Origin: LMUY01 sp965198895
GTDB lineage: Bacteria; Pseudomonadota; Alphaproteobacteria; Acetobacterales; Acetobacteraceae
Direction of reading: 5' to 3'
Length of the DNA: 64,000 nucleotides
NCBI GenBank assembly: GCA_965198895.1
Contig: OZ240676.1
Location: 4,278,001-4,342,000, forward strand
The position numbers were made by a program, and so were the translations under genes. Positions 1-8,992 of the stretch are shown piece after piece. The first letter of the stretch is position 1. Every line of letters starts with the position of its first letter. Below the pieces are notes generated by a model, which ran no database searches, had not been told where the DNA came from, and worked only from the letters and a program-made list of their open reading frames with translations.

Positions 1-74
1 CACCGCAAAGCTCCTTGACCATGGAGTACGCTCCACACCTACACGAGGGGCTCGGCATGTGCAGGGGGCCAGGA

Positions 75-920
75 ATGGCGAGCATGGTTTTTCGTATCGG
101 CGGCGATCTGCCGATCCAGCGGATGGGGTTCGGCGCGATGCGCTTGACCGGGCCAGGTGTCTGGGGCCCGCCGCAAAACCCTGCCGAGGCAGCTTCCGTC
201 CTGCGCCGCGCGATCGAACTGGGCGTCGATTTCATCGACACGGCCGACGTGTATGGGCCCGGCGACAACGAGCGCCTGATCCGGGACACGCTGGCGCCGT
301 ACAATCCCGGGCTCGTTATCGGCACGAAAGGCGGCATGGTCCGCAGTGGCCCGGCAACGCCGGTCAACCCCGGCGTGTCCATGAACGGCAGCGCCGCCCA
401 TATCCGCCGCGCCGTCGAGGGCAGCCTGCGGGATCTAGGGGTCGAACGCATCGACTTGTACCAGCTCCATCGCGTGGATCCGGCGACCCCCATCGAGGAT
501 ACCATGGCCGTGCTGCTCGCGCTTCGGACCGAAGGCAAAATCCGCCATGTCGGCCTGTCCGAGGTCGGCACGGACCAGATCGAGCGGGCGCGGTCGGTCG
601 TCGACATCGCAACCGTGCAGAACCGCTACAACCTGGCTGATCGCCAACACCACGACGTGCTGCTGTACTGCGAGCGGCACGGCATCGGCTTCATCGCCTA
701 CTATCCACTCGGCGCCGGCAAGCTGGTTGGATCGACGGCGGTGGAACAGATCGTAGCGCGCACAGGTGCAGCCTCAGGGCAGATCGCGTTGGCGTGGCTG
801 CTGCAGCGGTCACCCGTCACCATTCTGATCCCCGGCACGTCGTCGCTGCCGCACCTCGAACAGAACGTGGCCGCCCGAGACCTCGTTCTAACACCCGGCG
901 AGATGACGGCTCTCGAGTAG
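75..920 (+). CDS. Aldo/keto reductase
   Basis: NAD(P)H-dependent oxidoreductase of the aldo/keto reductase superfamily, about 281 residues, cytosolic TIM barrel. The tetrad is visible: Asp and Tyr in FIDTADVYG, Lys in IGTKGG and His in YQLHRVD. A C-terminal segment with IPGTSS fits the cofactor-binding end of the barrel. In-frame starts exist upstream, but the ATG chosen here begins just before the conserved RMGFGAMRLTG strand and follows a purine-rich CAGGGGGCCAGGA. It converges on nadE with only a small palindromic repeat between them. The substrate cannot be told from sequence. Confidence 0.88.
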   Translation: MASMVFRIGGDLPIQRMGFGAMRLTGPGVWGPPQNPAEAASVLRRAIELGVDFIDTADVYGPGDNERLIRDTLAPYNPGLVIGTKGGMVRSGPATPVNPGVSMNGSAAHIRRAVEGSLRDLGVERIDLYQLHRVDPATPIEDTMAVLLALRTEGKIRHVGLSEVGTDQIERARSVVDIATVQNRYNLADRQHHDVLLYCERHGIGFIAYYPLGAGKLVGSTAVEQIVARTGAASGQIALAWLLQRSPVTILIPGTSSLPHLEQNVAARDLVLTPGEMTALE

Positions 921-946
921 GGTGCAATGCGCTTTGGCACTGCACC
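917..946. repeat. Palindromic repeat, GGTGCAATGCGC family
   Basis: A short imperfect inverted repeat (GGTGCAATGCGC, then GGCACTGCACC) fills the gap between two convergent genes. A related, longer copy lies at 22661-22750. Its position suggests a bidirectional terminator or a dispersed REP-like element. Function is inferred from location only. Confidence 0.5.
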
Positions 947-954
947 AGTGGCAT

Positions 955-2988
955 CTACGTGGGTTCGTCCGGCACGTTGGCCTCCAACTCCGCCAACCAA
1001 ATCCGCGCGTTACCGTCCGAAGGCGCCCGCCAGTCCCCGCGTGGTGAAAGCGACCCGCCCGCACTCACCTTCGGACCATTCGGCATCGCCGATCGTTTGA
1101 ACTGGCTGAACGCAAAGAACCGCTGGAGGAACACGGCGAGCCAATGCTTCACCTCTCCTAATGTGTAGGCCCGCCGCCGATCCGCCGGGAAGTTGCCGGG
1201 CCACGCGCCGAGCGCCGCATCGTGCCAGGCGTGCCAGGCCAGGAACGCGATTTTGGAGGGCACGAACCCGTAGCGCAGCACTTGGAACAGCGTGAAATCC
1301 TGTAGCTCGTAGGGACCGATCTTCGCCTCCGTGCTCTGCGGCGCGTCGCCCGGCACCAGTTCCGGCGAGATCTCGGTGCCGAGGATCGCCTGCAACACCG
1401 TGTTCGCCTCCGCCGAGAACTGACCGGAGGCGATCACCCAGCGGATGAGATGCTGGATCAGCGTCTTAGGTACACCCGAATTGACGTTGTAGTGCGACAT
1501 CTGGTCGCCCACGCCGTACGTGCACCAGCCGAGCGCCAATTCCGACAGGTCGCCGGTGCCGAGCACGATCGCATTCTGATAGTTGGCCAGGCGGAACAGG
1601 TAGTCGGTGCGCAGCCCCGCCTGAACGTTCTCGAAGGTGATGTCGTATACCGGCTCGCCGCGCGCGAACGGGTGGCCCAGATCGCCTAGCATCTGCCGCG
1701 CCGCCGGCCGGATGTCCAACTCGTGATGGCTGATCCCGAGCGCCGTCATCAGGGCGATGGCATTGGCTTTGGTCGTGTCGCTGGTAGCAAAGCCGGGCAG
1801 GGTGTAGCCGAGGATGGCCTCGCGCGGCCGGCCCAGCAGGTCCATCGCCTTGGCCGCCACGATCAGCGCGTGCGTGGAATCGAGCCCGCCCGACACGCCG
1901 ATCACCACCCGCTGCACCCCACTGGCGCGGAGCCGCTGGACCAGTCCGGACACCTGGATGTTGTAGCCCTCGTAGCAATCCGCCTCGAGCCGCGCCGGGT
2001 CGGAGGGCACAAACGGGAACCGCTCGACCCGGCGTTGCAGGCCGATATCGGTCTGCGGGGCGGCCAGAGTGAAGCCGACCCGGCGGAAGCTGCGGCCGGA
2101 CCGCCGGGCATTGTCGTCGAAGCTGCCCATGCGCAGCCGTTCCTGCCGCAGCAGGCCGAGGTCGATATCGGCGACCGCCATGACCGCAGATTGCGAGAAC
2201 CGCTCGGTGGCCGCCAGCAGCGCGCCGTTCTCGTGGATCGTGGCCTGGCCGTCCCAGGACAGGTCGGTGGTCGACTCGCCCGTGCCCGCCGCGGCGTAGA
2301 CATAGGCTGCCAGGCAGCGCGCCGATTGCGACTGGCACAGCAGGTTTCGCCCGTCCGCGCGGCCGATCGTGATCGGGCTGCCGGATAGGTTGGCGAGCAC
2401 GGTGGCGCCGGCGAGCGCGCCCTCGGAACTCGGCGGGATGGGGATCCAGACGTCCTCGCAGATTTCGAGATGCACCGTCAGGTCCGCCATGTCGTCGGCC
2501 TGGAAAATCAGGTCGGTGCCGAACGGCACGGCGATGCCGCCCAGAAGCATACTCTCCCCAATGATGCCGTCGCCGGAGACGAAATGACGGCGCTCGTAGA
2601 ATTCACGGTAGTTCGGCAAGTGGATCTTCGGCACGACGCCCAGGATCCGGCCCCGGTGGATCGCGACGGCGGTATTGAACAGCCGGCCCCGATGCACGAG
2701 GGGCGCACCCACGACCAGCATCGGCAACAGGCCTGCCGAGCCTTGCGCGATATCGGCCAGCGCCCGTTCGACGGCGCTCAGCAGCACGTCCTGCTGCAGC
2801 AGGTCCTCAATCGCGTAGCCGGAGACGCCGAGCTCGGGGAACACGGCCAGGGCGACGCCGCGTGTGTCGCACTCGCGCGCCATGCTCAGGATGGCGGCGG
2901 CATTGGACGCCGGGTCGGCGACCGCGCTGTTCGGCACGCAGGCGGCGACGCGGGCGAAACCGTGGCGGTAGATCGAGCGGAAATCCAA
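955..2988 (-). CDS. nadE: Glutamine-dependent NAD(+) synthetase
   Basis: Makes NAD+ from deamido-NAD+, with ammonia released from glutamine by its own amidase domain. About 677 residues, the usual length of the long bacterial form. The N-terminal nitrilase-fold domain shows the Glu-Lys-Cys triad (E52 in FPELG, K121 in PKIHLPNYREFYE, C177 in EICEDVW). The C-terminal synthetase domain has the pyrophosphate loop SGGLDST at 366-372. The frame stays open far upstream, but that part is an antisense shadow of the neighbouring gene. The TTG start chosen has a strong GAGGAGG seven bases ahead and puts the triad at the expected residues. Last gene of a leftward Liv-type operon, 38 bp after the acyl-CoA dehydrogenase gene. 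Confidence 0.93.
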   Translation of the reverse strand: MDFRSIYRHGFARVAACVPNSAVADPASNAAAILSMARECDTRGVALAVFPELGVSGYAIEDLLQQDVLLSAVERALADIAQGSAGLLPMLVVGAPLVHRGRLFNTAVAIHRGRILGVVPKIHLPNYREFYERRHFVSGDGIIGESMLLGGIAVPFGTDLIFQADDMADLTVHLEICEDVWIPIPPSSEGALAGATVLANLSGSPITIGRADGRNLLCQSQSARCLAAYVYAAAGTGESTTDLSWDGQATIHENGALLAATERFSQSAVMAVADIDLGLLRQERLRMGSFDDNARRSGRSFRRVGFTLAAPQTDIGLQRRVERFPFVPSDPARLEADCYEGYNIQVSGLVQRLRASGVQRVVIGVSGGLDSTHALIVAAKAMDLLGRPREAILGYTLPGFATSDTTKANAIALMTALGISHHELDIRPAARQMLGDLGHPFARGEPVYDITFENVQAGLRTDYLFRLANYQNAIVLGTGDLSELALGWCTYGVGDQMSHYNVNSGVPKTLIQHLIRWVIASGQFSAEANTVLQAILGTEISPELVPGDAPQSTEAKIGPYELQDFTLFQVLRYGFVPSKIAFLAWHAWHDAALGAWPGNFPADRRRAYTLGEVKHWLAVFLQRFFAFSQFKRSAMPNGPKVSAGGSLSPRGDWRAPSDGNARIWLAELEANVPDEPT

Positions 2989-3026
2989 GATGGCCTCCTC
3001 AGCCGCCGACGATACTCCCGGGGGCG

Positions 3027-4208
3027 TTAGCGTGCCAGCGCCGCCCGGCCGATCTGCCCGAGTGCCAAATCGTCCTGCGGCGGCTGGAACAAGCCGCCCC
3101 GCGCGTCCCTGAAATACCGTTCCAGCGGCAACCCCTTGGTTAGGCTGAACCCGCCCGCGACCCGCAGTGCCTTTTCCGTCACCTCGCAGGCCGCGTTGGT
3201 GCACAGGTATTTCGCCATCCCGATCCGCGCGCCCAATTCCGCGCGCTTCGCGGGGTGGTCCACCCAGGCCCGCGCCGTTTCGTGCAGCACGGCCCGGGCG
3301 GCGGCGAGGGTGGCGTCCATCTCGCCGATCCACTGGATGATGTGCGGCTGCTCGGCGATCGGCCGCCCCAGCGACGGCGGCACACGCTCCCGCGCATAGT
3401 GGCACGCCGCGTCGACCGCGGCCTGGCCCACGCCCAGGTAGACCGCCGCGATCGGCAGCGCCCAGCCATTGGTGCCGGGCCGGTTGCGGCCGCCCGCGCC
3501 GATCACCACGCGCTCGACGATGCGGTCCTCGGGGACGAACACGCCATCGTAGAACACGTCGCTATTGCCGCAGCCCCGCAAGGCCAGGCTGCCGCTCCAG
3601 GTGTCCACGATGCGCAGGCCGGACGAGCCGCCCGCCACGATGGCGCTGCACAGCGTGCCCTGCGGCGCACCCTCGTCGGGCGGCAGCACGGCGGCCGTCA
3701 CCAGCCACTTCAGCGCGGGGGCCCCGGTGACGAAGATCTTGTGGCCATACAGTTTCCAGCCGCCTTCCACCCGCTCCGCCCGCATGGAAGGCACGCCCCC
3801 GCGGGAGATCGAGCCCAGTTCCGGTTCGGTCACGCAGTTGTTCACCATGCCGCCGTGGTCCACCACCTGGCGGGACACGTCTTCCAGCACAATTTCGGGC
3901 CAGGACCGGCCTTCGTAGGCCTTGCCTAACACGCTGATCAGCATGCCGGTGACCAGGGCGGTGGAGGCATCGCCGCGGGCCAGCACCTCCTGCGCCAGCA
4001 CCATCTCGAACACGTCGGCACCGCCCCCGCCGTAGCTGGTGGGGATCATCAGACGGTCGTACCCAGCGTGGTGCAATTCGGGATAGTTCTCGAAGGGAAA
4101 ACCGCCCTCGTCGGCCCTAGGGCTGAACCGCTCGGCCAGCCCGGCGGCCATCGTCATGATCTCGGACTGGCGGTCGGTGGGGGCCAGCAGCCCCGGCATA
4201 TGCGTCAC
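3027..4208 (-). CDS. Acyl-CoA dehydrogenase family protein
   Basis: Flavoprotein of the acyl-CoA dehydrogenase fold, about 393 residues: N-terminal helical part (1-120), middle beta domain (about 120-220) and C-terminal helical domain. It begins at a GTG overlapping the livF stop (GTGA), preceded by AAGGAG at good spacing; an ATG three codons later is also possible. The C-terminal segment reads FRDARGGLFQPPQDD; the Glu that acts as base in medium- and short-chain enzymes is Pro here by my alignment. The catalytic Glu may therefore lie elsewhere, as in isovaleryl-CoA dehydrogenases, or the protein may be a flavin monooxygenase-like relative. Operon context suggests it acts on the imported acid after CoA activation (inference). 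Confidence 0.8.
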   Translation of the reverse strand: MTHMPGLLAPTDRQSEIMTMAAGLAERFSPRADEGGFPFENYPELHHAGYDRLMIPTSYGGGGADVFEMVLAQEVLARGDASTALVTGMLISVLGKAYEGRSWPEIVLEDVSRQVVDHGGMVNNCVTEPELGSISRGGVPSMRAERVEGGWKLYGHKIFVTGAPALKWLVTAAVLPPDEGAPQGTLCSAIVAGGSSGLRIVDTWSGSLALRGCGNSDVFYDGVFVPEDRIVERVVIGAGGRNRPGTNGWALPIAAVYLGVGQAAVDAACHYARERVPPSLGRPIAEQPHIIQWIGEMDATLAAARAVLHETARAWVDHPAKRAELGARIGMAKYLCTNAACEVTEKALRVAGGFSLTKGLPLERYFRDARGGLFQPPQDDLALGQIGRAALAR

Positions 4209-4939
4209 GCAGCGGTCTCCTTCGCGTCGGGCCCGCCGAGATAGGCGTCGCGGATCCGTGGGTTGCGGGCCAGCTCGGCGGCCGGCCCCTCGAGTATGAT
4301 GCGCCCGGTCTGCAACACGTAGGCGTAATGCGCGATCTGCAAGGCGAGGCTGGCATTCTGTTCCACCATGAACACGGTCACCCCCTCCTTGTTCACGGTC
4401 GCGATCAACTCCAGCACGCGGTCCACGAACAGGGGCGACAGTCCCATCGTCGGCTCGTCCATGCACAGCAGGCGCGGGCGGCCCATCAGCGCGCGCGCCA
4501 TCGCCACCATCTGCTGCTCGCCACCGGACAGCGTGCCGGCCCGTGCCGTCAACCGCTGCCGGACGCGGGGAAACAGCTCGAGCATACGGTCCAGGTCGCG
4601 TGCGATCTCCGTCTTGTCGGAGCGCGCGAAGGCGCCCATCAGCAGATTCTCGCGCACCGACATCGCGCCGAACAACCGCCGCGCCTCGGGCACGCTGCCG
4701 ATGCCGCGGCGGATCACGGCGGGAGTGGGCAGGCCGGTGATGTCCTGACCATCGAACCGGACGTGGCCGGCGCGGGGGCGCAGCAGGCCCAGGATCACCT
4801 TCATCGTGGTCGACTTGCCGCTGGCGTTGCCGCCCAGCAGGCAGACGATCTGGCCGGCGCGCACCGAAAGGTTCAGGCCGAAATGCACCTGCACCGGGCC
4901 ATAGAACGTGTCCACGCCGTCCAGCTGCAGCAGCGTCAT
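4205..4939 (-). CDS. livF: Liv-type ABC transporter ATPase, LivF-like (system 1)
   Basis: One of the two ATPases of a branched-chain amino acid/amide-family importer (HAAT), 244 residues, at the inner face of the membrane. Signature LSGGEQQMVAMARALM and Walker B LLCMDEPTMGLSP are standard. The P-loop reads GGNASGKST instead of the usual GPNGAGKTT, which keeps the GxxxxGK[ST] pattern. Start and stop overlap its neighbours by four bases (ATGA upstream, GTGA downstream), which indicates translational coupling with livG and the acyl-CoA dehydrogenase gene. The symbol denotes the family; the substrate is unknown. Confidence 0.9.
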   Translation of the reverse strand: MTLLQLDGVDTFYGPVQVHFGLNLSVRAGQIVCLLGGNASGKSTTMKVILGLLRPRAGHVRFDGQDITGLPTPAVIRRGIGSVPEARRLFGAMSVRENLLMGAFARSDKTEIARDLDRMLELFPRVRQRLTARAGTLSGGEQQMVAMARALMGRPRLLCMDEPTMGLSPLFVDRVLELIATVNKEGVTVFMVEQNASLALQIAHYAYVLQTGRIILEGPAAELARNPRIRDAYLGGPDAKETAA

Positions 4940-5754
4940 GCGGCGTTGCCGAGCGCGCGGTGGCCGAGATAGGCCTCGATCACCGCCGGGTCGTTGCGGA
5001 CGGCGTTGGGCGTGCCGGCGGCGATGATCTTGCCGTCGTCCATCGCGATCACCCGGTCCGACAGGCGCATCACCAAGTCGAGTTTGTGCTCGATCAGCAG
5101 GATGCTGTGGCCTTGGGCTTTCAACCCGCCGATGATGGTCGTCATCTCCGCCGTCTCGCTCTCGTTCATGCCGGCGGTGGGCTCGTCCAGCAGCAGCAGG
5201 CGCGGGTGCAGAGCGAGCGCGCGCGCGATCTCGACCCGGCGGCGATTGGCGTAGGACAGGCTATAGGCCGGCTGTTCGAGCCGCGGTGTCAGCCGGTCGC
5301 CGAACAGGGCCGCGATCCGCTCCACGTCGGCGTTCAGGGCGCGCTCCTCGCGTTGCACGGCAGGTGGACGAACGAGCGCCATCAGCAGTTCGGCCAACGC
5401 CCCGAGCCCCGGCACGCGGGGCTTGGCGGCGCGCAGGCGATGGTGTGCGCCGACCAGCACGTTGTCCCGCACGCTCAGATTGCCGAACACGCGGCCGTGC
5501 TGGAACGTGCGTGCGAGGCCGAGTGCGGCGACGCGTTCGGGCGCACGGCCGGTGATGTCGGTGCCGTCGAACAGGATCGTGCCACCATCCGGCCGGTCGT
5601 GCCCGCTGAGCAGGTTGAACAGCGTCGTCTTGCCGGCGCCGTTCGGGCCGATGATGGAAAGCAACTCGCCTTCGTCCAGCTTGAGATCGACGCCTGCCAC
5701 GGCATGCACGCCGCCGAAGCTGCGGGTGATTGCGGTCGCCTGGAGCAGCGGCAT
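4936..5754 (-). CDS. livG: Liv-type ABC transporter ATPase, LivG-like (system 1)
   Basis: Second ATPase of the first Liv-type importer, 272 residues. P-loop GPNGAGKTT near residue 40 and Walker B LLLLDEPTAGMN are intact. The ABC signature is LSYANRRRVEIARAL; the Gly/Gln usual in LSYGEQ is replaced, though the motif is still recognisable. The LivG-specific C-terminal end with AYLGHRALG is present. An ATG follows CAGGGTG; a GTG one codon earlier is an alternative start. It is separated from the upstream permease gene by a long imperfect palindrome. Confidence 0.9.
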   Translation of the reverse strand: MPLLQATAITRSFGGVHAVAGVDLKLDEGELLSIIGPNGAGKTTLFNLLSGHDRPDGGTILFDGTDITGRAPERVAALGLARTFQHGRVFGNLSVRDNVLVGAHHRLRAAKPRVPGLGALAELLMALVRPPAVQREERALNADVERIAALFGDRLTPRLEQPAYSLSYANRRRVEIARALALHPRLLLLDEPTAGMNESETAEMTTIIGGLKAQGHSILLIEHKLDLVMRLSDRVIAMDDGKIIAAGTPNAVRNDPAVIEAYLGHRALGNAA

Positions 5755-5763
5755 CACCCTGGA

Positions 5764-5852
5764 CCGTCATGCCAGGGCTTGACCCTGCGACCCGCCCAGG
5801 GCTGGCGGCCGCGGCGCGCCGTGGATACCAGGCTCAAGGCCTGGCATGACGG
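5764..5852. repeat. Long imperfect palindrome, CCGTCATGCCAGG family
   Basis: Two 24-base arms (5764-5787 and 5829-5852) are reverse complements with two mismatches and flank a GC-rich 41-base centre. It lies inside the operon between the LivH-LivM fusion gene and livG. It would form a strong RNA hairpin and may lower downstream expression or stabilise upstream mRNA. The look is that of a dispersed REP-like element. Confidence 0.7.
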
Positions 5853-5860
5853 TGCGTGCG

Positions 5861-7684
5861 TCATACCGTTCCCAACACGCCTTGCGGGCGGAAGCGGATC
5901 AGCAGCAGCAGCACCGCGCCGTAGATCAGCATCCGGTATTCCGCCTTGCCGCGGAAGATTTCCGGCAGCGCCGTCAGCGCCACCGCGCCGAGGATCGCGC
6001 CCAGCACGTTGCCCATGCCGCCCAGGATGACCATCGTCAGCGCGGTGATCGACACCGTCGAGGTGAAGGTCTCGTTGTTGATGTAGGAATACTGGTGCGC
6101 CGCGATCGCCCCGCTGACGCCAGCGCCGAACCCGGCGAAGGCGAAACCGATGCCCTTGTAGCGATCCAGGCTGACCCCGTAGGCCCGCGCCGCCACATCG
6201 TCGTCGCGGATGGCGCGGAAGGTGCGGCCTAAGTGCGAACCGAGCAGACGTGTTTGCAGCAGTGCCAAGATGACCAGAACCGCGAGGCACACCCAGTAGC
6301 CGGCTTGCGGGCTATCCAGGTCCAGCGATCCGACCGCAAGGGGCGGGATGTTGGTGACGCCCATCGGGCCGCGGGTCAGGCTCTCCCAGTTCAGGATCAC
6401 CAGCCCTACGATCTCGCCGATGCCGAGCGTGGCGATGGACACGTAGTGCGAGCGCAGCCGGAACGCGGGTGCCACCAGGGCGGTGCCGATCAGCGCCGTC
6501 AGCACGCCCGCCGCCGGCACGCTGGCCCAGACCGGCCAGCCGGAGTCGAGCGCCAGCAGCGCCGAGGCATAGGCACCGATCAGCAGCAGCGCGGCGTGCC
6601 CGAGCGACACCTGGCCGAGCGTACCCGCCACCAGCGTCAGGCTGATCGCCAGCATGGCCGCCAGCCACGAATTGGTCAGCACCTGCAGCATGTACGCGAT
6701 GTTGGGCACGACGGGAAGGATGGCAGCCGCCACCACCAGGCCGGCCACGACCCAGGGCGGTATGCGCAGCGTGCGGCTGGGGGCGATGAACGTGCCGGTG
6801 AGCGGCTCGGGCGGGGTGGAGCGGGCGCTGGCGAACAGGCCGTTCGGCCGCAGCACTAGGATCAGCAGGAGCAGCACGAACGAGAACAAATTGCGATAGG
6901 AGGATCCAAAGAGCGCCACACCGTAGCTCTCGGTCAGCCCCAGCAGCAGTGACCCGGCGATTGCACCCGGCACATTACCCATGCCGCCGATGACTTGCGC
7001 CACGACCCCCTTCAGCGTCGCCTGGAAGCTCATCGCCGGGTCGATGTGGTTGAAGTACATGCCGACCAGGAGGCCGGACACGCCGCCGAGGGCGGAGGCG
7101 ATGGCGAACACGGTCCGGTTCACCGCGTCGGTGTCGACGCCCATCTGACGGGCGGCGTCACGGTCCTGTGCGGTGGCGCGGACAGCCCAGCCGAGTTTGG
7201 TGAAGCGCAGGAAGCCATACAGCACGGCCGCGCTGGTGATCCCGATCGCGGCAATCAGCAAGTCGAGCGCCCCGATCGTGCCGCCACCGACCTGGATGCG
7301 CCAGTTCGGCAAGGGGGAGGGCAGGGCGCGCGGGTCCGGGGTGAACAGGATCTGCAGCAACTGGTCGAGCACGAGGCTGATGCCGATGGTGGCCAGCAGC
7401 GGCGCGATCCGCGGCGCGCCGGCCAGCGGGCGCAGGCCGAGCCGCTCGATGGCGATGCCGAGGGCCGCGCAGACGGCGAGAACGACGAGGATGGTGACCG
7501 GTAGCGGCAGATGGCCGTAGGTGAAACAGGCCCAGCCTACGTAGGCCCCGACTGCATACACCGAGCCGTGGGCGAAGTTGATGAGGTGGGAGACGCCGAA
7601 GATCAACGCCAGCCCCACCGCGAGCAGGGCGTAGATGTTGCCGATGATCAGGCCGTTGATGGTGTAGTCGAGCCAGGAGGTCAA
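5861..7684 (-). CDS. Fused Liv-type ABC permease, LivH-LivM (system 1)
   Basis: A single 607-residue membrane protein carrying both permease subunits of a Liv-type importer. Residues about 1-290 are LivH-like (GNIYALLAVGLALIFGVSHLINF at the start, ATAQDRDAARQMGVD in the cytoplasmic coupling loop, then IGGMGNVPGAIAGSLLLG). A linker of about 30 residues follows. Residues about 320-607 are LivM-like (GTLGQVSLGHAALLLIGAY, then AIRDDDVAARAYGVS). Normally these are two genes. The start is a TTG with a weak ribosome site, so the exact N-terminus is uncertain. A palindromic repeat separates it from the binding-protein gene upstream. Confidence 0.9.
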   Translation of the reverse strand: MTSWLDYTINGLIIGNIYALLAVGLALIFGVSHLINFAHGSVYAVGAYVGWACFTYGHLPLPVTILVVLAVCAALGIAIERLGLRPLAGAPRIAPLLATIGISLVLDQLLQILFTPDPRALPSPLPNWRIQVGGGTIGALDLLIAAIGITSAAVLYGFLRFTKLGWAVRATAQDRDAARQMGVDTDAVNRTVFAIASALGGVSGLLVGMYFNHIDPAMSFQATLKGVVAQVIGGMGNVPGAIAGSLLLGLTESYGVALFGSSYRNLFSFVLLLLILVLRPNGLFASARSTPPEPLTGTFIAPSRTLRIPPWVVAGLVVAAAILPVVPNIAYMLQVLTNSWLAAMLAISLTLVAGTLGQVSLGHAALLLIGAYASALLALDSGWPVWASVPAAGVLTALIGTALVAPAFRLRSHYVSIATLGIGEIVGLVILNWESLTRGPMGVTNIPPLAVGSLDLDSPQAGYWVCLAVLVILALLQTRLLGSHLGRTFRAIRDDDVAARAYGVSLDRYKGIGFAFAGFGAGVSGAIAAHQYSYINNETFTSTVSITALTMVILGGMGNVLGAILGAVALTALPEIFRGKAEYRMLIYGAVLLLLIRFRPQGVLGTV

Positions 7685-7711
7685 TTAGGGATGGGCTTTC
7701 GTCTGTGGCCG

Positions 7712-7752
7712 CCCCTCACCCCGGCCCTCTCCCTCGAGGGGAGAGGGAGAAG
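7712..7752. repeat. REP-like palindrome, CCCTCTCCC family, copy 1
   Basis: Inverted repeat CCCTCTCCCTC/GAGGGGAGAGGGAG with the flank CCCCTCACCCCGG. It lies 11 bases past the stop codon of the first Liv-type binding-protein gene and before the permease gene. Six more copies of this family occur in the window. Likely forms a 3' hairpin on the binding-protein mRNA. Confidence 0.75.
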
Positions 7753-7763
7753 CAAGTTTTCCA

Positions 7764-8897
7764 TCAACCGGCCGCGGTCTTCGAGCCGTCCCACACCGTG
7801 AACTGTCCGCCCTTTACGAGCAGTAGCTTGTAGGCGGCACCCGGTACCCGGCGCGTGACCGGGTCGAAGGTCGTGGTGCCGTAGATCACGCTCGGCACGT
7901 CCTTGATCTCGGTCAAGCCGGTCTGCATCGCCTCGCGCGTCGTGCCGTACTTGTCGCAGAGCGCTGCGAACAGCACCATCGTGTCGTAGGCGCCGGCGCT
8001 GAAGCTGTCCGGATCGGCATCGTATTTCGCACGGTATGCCTTCACGAAGGCCTGCACCTCCGGCCGCGGGTCGCCGGGGAAGAACGTGCTCATCACGTAG
8101 TCGCCCTCCACCCCCGCGCCGCCCAGTTCGATGAATTTCGGCGAGTAGTTGGAGGTGCCCGCCAGGATCGGCAATGTCAGCCCGGTGTCGCGCGCCTGGC
8201 GGCTGATCAGGGCGCCATCGGCATAGTACGACAGCAGCACCAACCCGTCCGGCTTGCTGTCCCGCGCGCGCACCAGGGTGGGGCGGAAATCCTGCTCGTT
8301 GGAAAGATAGCCTTCGGCCGTCGTCACCTCCATCCCGAGGCCGGGGGCGGCCTTGAGGAACGCGTCCTTCGCCGTGCGGCCCCAATCGGTGTTCAAATGC
8401 AGCACCGCCGGGCGCTTGAAGCCAAGCTTGGCTGCGAACGCCGCCAGACGGGGCTGCTCCTCCGCCTGGTTGGTGGAGTTGGACCAGATGTGGTCGCCGC
8501 CCTTGGTGAAGTCCGGGTGCGAGTTGGTGAACCCGAACTGCACCAGCTTGGCCCGCTGATAGATCGGCGAGGCGGCCATCGAGGCGGGAGAGGAGAAATC
8601 CCCCAGCTCGATGATGATGCGCGGGTCGGCGACGAACTTCTGGGCCACTGCCACGGATTGCCGCGGATCGGACTGGCTGTCCTCGAACACGTACTGGATC
8701 GGCCGTCCCTTGACCCCGCCACCGCCGTTGATGCCGTCCAGCGCGAGATCGAAGCCGCGCTTCCATTGCGCGCCGTATTGCGCGTTGGGCCCGGTCAGCG
8801 GCCCGCTCACCCCGGCGGTGATCGGGTCGGCGGCGCGGGCGGCGAAGGCGGGCAGGGTGGCGGCGGCGGCAAGCAGAGTGCGGCGAGTGAGGGCCAT
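7764..8897 (-). CDS. Liv-type ABC transporter substrate-binding protein (system 1)
   Basis: Periplasmic binding protein of type 1 fold (LivK/AmiC family), 377 residues. The N-terminus TRRTLLAAAATLPAFAARA is an export signal with a twin-arginine-like pair before the hydrophobic core, cleaved near residue 22. The mature part starts ADPITAGVSGPLTGPNAQYG, the usual first strand and ligand loop. First gene of the leftward operon, with GGAGC seven bases before the ATG. The ligand is unknown; the co-transcribed acyl-CoA dehydrogenase gene hints at a carboxylic acid or amino acid (inference). Confidence 0.9.
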   Translation of the reverse strand: MALTRRTLLAAAATLPAFAARAADPITAGVSGPLTGPNAQYGAQWKRGFDLALDGINGGGGVKGRPIQYVFEDSQSDPRQSVAVAQKFVADPRIIIELGDFSSPASMAASPIYQRAKLVQFGFTNSHPDFTKGGDHIWSNSTNQAEEQPRLAAFAAKLGFKRPAVLHLNTDWGRTAKDAFLKAAPGLGMEVTTAEGYLSNEQDFRPTLVRARDSKPDGLVLLSYYADGALISRQARDTGLTLPILAGTSNYSPKFIELGGAGVEGDYVMSTFFPGDPRPEVQAFVKAYRAKYDADPDSFSAGAYDTMVLFAALCDKYGTTREAMQTGLTEIKDVPSVIYGTTTFDPVTRRVPGAAYKLLLVKGGQFTVWDGSKTAAG

Positions 8898-8992
8898 GAC
8901 CGGAGCTCCGTAGGTTGCTGCAATGCAATGACGCTAGCAGCCTGGCCGGGCGGCACAAGCGATCCGTCAGGCCTGCTTCGCCCGGCGGCGGA

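Noticed and set aside
2989..3405. N-terminal extension of nadE
   Set aside because: The extra 139 residues are Arg/Gly-rich antisense of the acyl-CoA dehydrogenase gene. A TTG with strong GAGGAGG gives the expected length and active-site numbering.
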